64,000 nucleotides of DNA from Malassezia japonica (lineage: Eukaryota; Basidiomycota; Malasseziomycetes; Malasseziales; Malasseziaceae): assembly GCF_029542785.1 (NCBI RefSeq), contig NC_083371.1, forward strand, positions 62,001 to 126,000, read 5' to 3'. Each line of letters begins with the position of its first letter. Position 1 is the first letter of the stretch. The notes beneath the pieces were generated by a model, which was not told the origin of the DNA, searched no databases, and worked only from the letters and a program-made list of their open reading frames with translations. Of the stretch, positions 58,911 through 64,000 are shown in pieces. The position numbers and the translations under genes are program-made.

Positions 58911-61900
58911 CTACGAACCGTTGGAAAAGGAAGGATGCATGGGGGCATAGGCGTACGGCGCCGAGGTGCGCGGCACGCTCAGGGGGTACAGCGGGTTGCC
59001 GATCGCTCCGAGGTTCTCAGCAGGAGGAGGGGGGGAGAACACCGCGGGCTCGGACGGCTCCGCAAACGTGCTCGGCTGCTCAAACGCATAGCGCGCACGG
59101 TCCCACCCACTGCTCTCGTTCCACAGCGAGGGTGGCGGGGGGGGCGCGTTAAACGAGGGGGGGTACGCACGGCTCCCGGGCGCACTCCACGGCGACGCGT
59201 ACCCAAACTGGCCGGGCGCAGGCGCAAACGTACTGATCGGCGCGGCATTCGGCACGACACGCCGAGGAACACGCGGCTCGACCAGCTCGTCGTCGTCGCC
59301 AAGCGCCGCACTGCCGAGGATGCCTTCGGGGCGCGTGTACTGCTCGTCGCTCGTCGTGCGCCGGGGGCGCTCAATCGGGCCGATGGGAGCCGGCACCGGT
59401 CGTGGAGGACTCTGCACGGCGCGGCGCGGCATGCCGCCGAGCCCGAGCGGCGCCTCGCTCATCCCACCGCCAAGCAGCGGCGCGTCGCCAATGTGCATGC
59501 GCCCCAGCGCCGCGGCAGGGTCGTAAAAGGGACGCGGAGGACTCGGCGCCGCGGGCGTCTCGTAGCGCATGCCAAACGACGGGAGACGCGACGGCGATTC
59601 CCACGCGTCCTTCTCGAGGAGCGGCGCGGCCTTGGCTGAGGCGAGCGCCGGCGAGACGCCGGCCGGCGGGATCGCAGGCGAAGGCACAGCCGGGGCCACC
59701 GGTGGCACCGGCGGCGCCGGCGGCACCGATGGCGACGCAGGCGTGCCCTCCTTCTTGGGCCTGCGCTCCTGGCGCTGGCGCTCCTTCTTTTTCTTCTCGG
59801 CCTCGCGCTTTTCGGCTTCTCTCCGCTCGGCTTCTCTCCGCTCGGCCTCTTTGCGTTCGGCCTCTTTGCGTTCGGCCTCTTTGCGCTCGGCCTCTTTGCG
59901 TTCGGCCTCTTTGCGTTCGGCCTCTTTGCGCCGTCGCTCCTCCTCCTTCTTGGCGCGCTCTTCCTCTTTGGCGCGGCGCTCGGCCTCCTTCTTCTGCCGC
60001 AGCTCTTCCTGGCGCCGCAGCTCCTCTTGGCGCTGCTTTTCCTGCTCGGCCTTGGCGGCGGCCTCTTCTGCGAGGCGCTCCTGCTCCTTGCGCAGGCGCT
60101 CCTCCTCCTTCTGCTGCTTGAGTTGTCTGTGTTAGTAGATCGACGTACTTCTTCTTGTCCTTCTTCCGCTGGTTCTCTTTGGCGCGTTTCGCCTCGCGTG
60201 CTTTTTCGTTCGACTCCTCCTCCTCGAGCTCACGCAGGAGCTGCAGCTGGCGCTCCTGCGCGACCGTCTCGCGGTACGCGTGCAGCACGCGGTGCTCGAG
60301 GATGCGCGCGGCAAAGATCTGGAACATGCGCCAGCCCTGCTCGCGCTGCTCGTCGGGGGTCAGCTCGACTTCCGACGGAAGCGACTCGTCGTCGTCCGGT
60401 GCATCGTCCGCGGCAATCGGCTGGAGATGCCGCTCGGCAAGCTGCTCCATCATCAGGATCAGTTTCTGCACCTCATTGCCAGACAAATCGTCGGCCACGG
60501 TGAGGATCCCCTTGACGGTCAGCGACGAGTTGATGCAGTAGCACTCGCTGCCGTGGCACGGCCCGTCACGCTTCCGCAGTGCGTCTGGCCGGTCGCTGTC
60601 CAGGTCGAGGTCCGCGTCGAGGTCGTCGTCGGGGTGGTCGTCGTACTCGTCTTCGTACTCGTCCTCGTCCAGCTCCTCGTCCTCGTAGAAATCGTCGACG
60701 TCCGGCGTCGGCGGCGTCGCAGTGTCCCGGCGCTCGTCTATCTCGCGGGGATGCACCGGGACGTACGGATGGCGCCGCGGCCGCCGCTCGTCGTCCTTGC
60801 GGTACGACTGCCGCGAGAGGAGCAGGTTCGCGCCGACGACACTCCCGTGGCTGTCGAGCGCAATGCTTCCCGGAAACGGGCCGGGGCCCGCCGGCGGGCT
60901 CTGCGCGCCGTCGCTCTCGACATGCTTGGTGTACTGCGTGGCGTGCGACTCGAGCGCATCGTAGTACGTCTTGTACAGCTCGCTGAGCTTGACGTCGATC
61001 GCGTTGCGCTTTCGCATACAGACGCGGCAGGCGCATGCATGGCGCTGGAAGTCTTTGAGCTTGCGCAGCACGCCTTGCTGCTCCGCATCGACCAGCCGCT
61101 TGCGCTCGCGTTCCGAGAGGTGCTGCCAAAAGTCGCGGATGCGCTCGCGCTCCTCGGCGCTGCCGATCGTGAGTCCACTGCCGCTCGCCGGCGGCGCGGC
61201 ACCCGGCATCTGCGCGGGAAACATGGCGCGGTGGTGGCTGTGGCTCTTTGGCGCGCGCTTCGCCAGCGGCGGCCGGGGGGCCGGCGGCGCGGTCGAGCGC
61301 GGCGGCGCAAAGGTCATGGGCAGCTTCCCGGCGGCCCGCGACGAGGGCGGCGGCAGTGCGCTCGGTCGCGATTTGGGCAGCGGGAGCGGCGGGGGAATCG
61401 CCGGCGGCGGCGGGAGCCGCACGTCGTCGTCGAGCGCCGGTGCGCTCTTTTTCTTCTTCTTTTTCGACTTCTTCTTGGGCGCGGGCTCCTTGACGTCGAT
61501 CGACTCGACGTCGTCGCTCGCGTACTCGTCGTGGAAGTCGTCGTCCTCGTCAAGCTCATTCACGAGCACCACCGAGCCGAACCCATTCTCGCCCGGGACC
61601 GCCGCGGCCTGCATGCCTGGCGATGGGAGGTGCCCGCTCAGGCCGTTCTTGGTCAGTGGCAGGTCGGCGAGCATCGGCGCGTCGACAAACATCGACGGGT
61701 CGAGCGTCAGGGGCGACGAGTATGTCTGGTTGCCGCTGCCCGGCAGGTGCCGCTGCGACGCATGCGCGGCCTGCGCGAGCTGCTGCGCGACGGCAATCAT
61801 GGCCTGCGTCGACGCGTGCCGCGGCAGTGCGTTGGGGTTCGCGCCCGGCTCGGCGAGGTGGCCGAGCGGCAGGGCGTTGCGGATAAACGTGCGCAGATGC

Positions 61901-62193
61901 GCAGGCAGCGAGGTCCAGTACGCCTCGTCGTCGGGCAGCCCGGCGGGGTCCGCCTCGATGCGCCGGTACAAATCGCTGGCGGTCGCGAGCAGGTCGGCCT
62001 GGACCTGCGCGGTGGCCGCGAGCGACGGAGCACTATCGTCGAGCGCATCACCCGCACGCTTCGTCTTCTTCTTCTTCTTCTTCGAGGCGTTCGTGGGGAG
62101 ATGGGGTATCGCGACACTCTCCGCATCCGGCGGCGACATTGGCCGCTCCTCCATGGCCCCTGCCGCGGCGTCCGTCGCGCGCGGCTTGGCCAT
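58911..62193 (-). CDS. NST1: Nst1-type stress response protein
   Basis: Two exons (60149-62193, 58911-60126; 22-nt intron) give 1086 residues. The N-terminus has a Lys run (SKKKKKKTKRAG). The middle holds acidic runs and CRVCMRKR-type cysteines. The central block matches Nst1: ERERIRDFWQHLSERERKRL, GILTVADDLSGNEVQKLILM, and RMFQIFAARILEHRVLHAY. A long, highly charged coiled coil (KEEERLRKEQERLAEE...) follows, then AERKE repeats and a Pro-rich tail. In budding yeast, Nst1 affects salt tolerance and associates with P-bodies; its mechanism is unclear. The coiled coil is continuous only after splicing. Its stop is 29 bp from the SET5 start. Confidence 0.82.
59808..59932 (-). repeat. 15-bp tandem repeats coding AERKE/AERRE
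   Basis: About eight tandem 15-bp units (plus strand CGGCCTCTTTGCGTT-like) encode Ala-Glu-Arg-Lys-Glu in the coiled coil of Nst1. Units differ by one to three bases. Such arrays vary in length between strains. Confidence 0.85.
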
Positions 62194-62357
62194 ATTTTCG
62201 TGAGCTCTCGCGCAGTGCTGTGCGGCGCTCAATCAATACACGCTCTCTCGCAGATCGGCGAAAGCGGCTCAGCGCGTAGCAAAGAAGGAAAAGGCACCCC
62301 GCCACCTTTAGCGGCGGCGGCCGCACTAGGATCGGCCGAGCCGATCACGACCTCCAC
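62194..62357. promoter_or_regulatory. 164-bp divergent promoter NST1 / Cue3-like with inverted repeat
   Basis: An inverted repeat GATCGGC-CGA-GCCGATC at 62330-62346 ends 11 bp before the ATG at 62358. It could be a dimeric regulator site, or a hairpin in the leader if transcription starts upstream. No TATA box is evident. Confidence 0.45.
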
Positions 62358-63890
62358 ATGACCGCCATCGCGCCTTTCGCCGGCGGCTGGGCGGCGCTCG
62401 CACGAAAAGGGGGGGGTGACGTTGCGCGCGAGGTGCTGGGAGGGGGGCTGAAGGAGGACATCCAGGCGGCTCTGCCGCATGTCGCGCTTGCTGCGCTCGA
62501 CGACGAGGGTGGGGGGGGCGGCGCGGCGCTCGTGGCCCTGCTTCGCACCTTGCAGGGCCACGACGCGTCGCTCGTGCGCATGGCGTGCGGCGCAAGCGGC
62601 GCATTTTATCTATCGATCTTACAAGAATGCTGCACACCGGAAGCGGCACTCCTCGTGGCCGCGGCGGCAACCGACGCGGAGAAAAAAGAGTGGCTGCCGC
62701 TCGCCACGGCCGGCGTCCAGCACGCCACGGCCGACTTTTTTGCCGTGCCGTGGCGCGAGGGCGTCCGGCGCGTCGTCCGTGCGGTGCGCCTTGCACGGTG
62801 CATCGCACGCACGCAGGACGCATCGCAGGCGGCGACCAAGGAGCTCGTCGCCCTCGCCACGGCGCTCGCTACGGTCTACCACGGCGTGCTGAGCGCCGCG
62901 CGCGTGCCGCAGGACGAGGCGTCGTCGTCCGCTAGCCCGTGGCCGGTCGACTGGCTCGCAGCCAAGGTGGACGTCTTGTGCGCGGCCGACGCATGCGTCA
63001 CGGCCGCGCAGGATACCCAGCCCAGCGACGTGCTCGACGCACTGCGCACCGGCGCGCAGCACGTCCCGGACGCCGTGTCGCTCGTCGATAGTGCGCTGCT
63101 CGAGGACCTCGCGAGTGCGCAGCCCGAGTGCGCCGCGCTCCTGCCGCAGCGCACGCCGTTTCCGGGCCTCGCATGGGCGGCCGTCCAGGGCACCGCAAAG
63201 CGCCCAGCGGCGCCCGAGCCGGACGCGGCCGTAGTCGAGACGGTGCTCGCAGTGCTGCCCCACCTCGCTCGTGCCGACGTCGTGCGCCGCCTGCGCCGCC
63301 CACGCTACCACGGCATGGCGCCGGAAGCAGTCGTGGAGGCGTTCCTCGACGACCCCAGCGGGCTGGGCGACGTCGAGGCGGACGCCGCGCAGCCGCCGAG
63401 CGCGCCGGCACGCGACGAGGGCCTCTCGGACGAGGTGAAGGCGACGATCCTCGCACGCGCCGCGGCCGAGGACGAGGAGGACACGACGGCAGACGGCGCG
63501 CCGCGCGATATGGGTGTCGAGCACGCGCTCCTGCGTGCCTACGCGGCGTACGGACCGTCGCTCTTTGCGCGCGACAAGACGGCACGCCAGCGGCCGGAGC
63601 GCACGCATCTGCGCACGTCGCTCGAGGCGCTCGGCCCGGCGTGGGCCGACGACCAGATCGAGGCGTGGGCATCGATGCTCGAGCGGAATCCCCACAAGGA
63701 CCAGCTGCTGATGCGCGCTACAAGCGTTCTTACGCCGAACGTCAATGCGCCGGGCGGCGGAGGCTATGGGCCGGACAAGCTGCGTGGCGGCCGCATTCCG
63801 GGGCAGAGCCGTGGCGCGCGTGGCGCGCGCGGCGGGCGCGGCGGGCGTGGTGGGGGCCGTGGCCGAGGACGTGGCCGTGGGCAGCCGTAG
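62358..63890 (+). CDS. Cue3/ASCC2-like CUE-domain protein (ribosome quality control)
   Basis: Intronless, 510 residues. The N-terminal ~280 residues are helical. A CUE domain follows (VETVLAVLPHLARADVVRRL ... VVEAFLDD). The C-terminal part has ALLRAYAAYGPSLFARDKTA and RTSLEALGPAWADDQIEAWA, then SMLERNPHKD, the pattern of Cue3/ASCC2 with an internal AY...F.R..R and QIE.W..ML. It ends in an Arg/Gly-rich RGG-like tail. Cue3/ASCC2 binds ubiquitinated 40S proteins in the RQT/ASC-1 complex that splits collided ribosomes, with helicase Slh1. Assignment rests on motif order only. Confidence 0.75.
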   Translation: MTAIAPFAGGWAALARKGGGDVAREVLGGGLKEDIQAALPHVALAALDDEGGGGGAALVALLRTLQGHDASLVRMACGASGAFYLSILQECCTPEAALLVAAAATDAEKKEWLPLATAGVQHATADFFAVPWREGVRRVVRAVRLARCIARTQDASQAATKELVALATALATVYHGVLSAARVPQDEASSSASPWPVDWLAAKVDVLCAADACVTAAQDTQPSDVLDALRTGAQHVPDAVSLVDSALLEDLASAQPECAALLPQRTPFPGLAWAAVQGTAKRPAAPEPDAAVVETVLAVLPHLARADVVRRLRRPRYHGMAPEAVVEAFLDDPSGLGDVEADAAQPPSAPARDEGLSDEVKATILARAAAEDEEDTTADGAPRDMGVEHALLRAYAAYGPSLFARDKTARQRPERTHLRTSLEALGPAWADDQIEAWASMLERNPHKDQLLMRATSVLTPNVNAPGGGGYGPDKLRGGRIPGQSRGARGARGGRGGRGGGRGRGRGRGQP

Positions 63891-63927
63891 AGGGTCTGGT
63901 AGACCAGCCGTGCGCTGACGCAAAACG

Positions 63928-64000
63928 ATGGAAGCCGACGCTGCCATCAAACCTCAAGTTTGCCTGTGCTGGATGTCATTGCTGGATCCAATCACGGCAT
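63928..64000 (+). CDS. possible start of a further gene, cut by the right edge
   Basis: An ATG at 63928 opens a frame of 24 codons (MEADAAIKPQVCLCWMSLLD...) to the edge. It lies 37 bp after the Cue3-like stop, a normal spacing here, but nothing recognisable is encoded and a minus-strand gene end cannot be excluded. Confidence 0.25.
   Translation, partial: MEADAAIKPQVCLCWMSLLDPITA

Overview
The window looks like a piece of nuclear chromosome from a basidiomycete yeast of the Malassezia type (Ustilaginomycotina). This is inferred from GC-rich, almost intergenic-free DNA, fungus-specific genes (RSC7, NST1, Rrn5-like, PMT4, long-chain alcohol oxidase, ATP14) and many spliceosomal introns of only 21-31 nt. 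I cannot name the species from sequence alone. I count 35 supportable protein genes (one cut by the left edge), one intron-containing tRNA-Pro(UGG), and a doubtful start of another gene at the right edge. No transposon, rRNA, CRISPR array or viral remnant was seen.

Layout, left to right: 3' end of a possible Mms22/Mus7 gene; cytochrome-b5 sphingolipid delta-8 desaturase; SEC12; Rrn5-like SANT protein; RAD14/XPA; SET2 H3K36 methyltransferase; exportin-4-like protein; mitochondrial MnSOD; two small uncharacterised genes; mitochondrial RNA polymerase RPO41; Bin3/MePCE-type RNA cap methyltransferase; a 534-bp gap with hairpins; GMC-type long-chain alcohol oxidase; HEATR6-like protein; PMT4 O-mannosyltransferase; aldose 1-epimerase; a large Kelch cell-surface protein; a DUF3074 protein; AP-1/2 beta adaptin; tRNA-Pro; DIM1; APC1; an OTU protease; a Upf1-like helicase; ATPase inhibitor IF1; ATP synthase subunit h (ATP14); SFT2; eIF2-gamma; a PPR protein; RSC7; a Doa4-type ubiquitin protease with rhodanese domain; a fused COX16-ERV1 protein; an SR-like RRM protein; SET5; NST1; and a Cue3/ASCC2-like protein.

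Genes are mostly arranged as alternating divergent and convergent pairs. Divergent start codons are often only 31-54 bp apart, and convergent stop codons touch or even share bases. Mitochondrial functions recur: SOD2, RPO41, IF1, ATP14, COX16-ERV1 and a PPR protein. Several of their upstream gaps carry a TCACGTGA box.

The most notable points are: (1) 38 reconstructed introns, 24 of them exactly 22 nt, with 5' ends like GTACGT and a CTNAY-type branch site abutting the 3' AG; (2) a single-ORF fusion of the cytochrome oxidase assembly factor COX16 with the sulfhydryl oxidase ERV1; (3) IF1 and ATP14, inhibitor and subunit of the same enzyme, divergently transcribed from 118 bp; (4) a 15-nt internal exon; (5) a frame break in the OTU gene that is either a non-canonical 26-nt intron or a sequence or mutation event. 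Exon joins were worked out by hand from reading frame, splice signals and family conservation; no transcript data were available.
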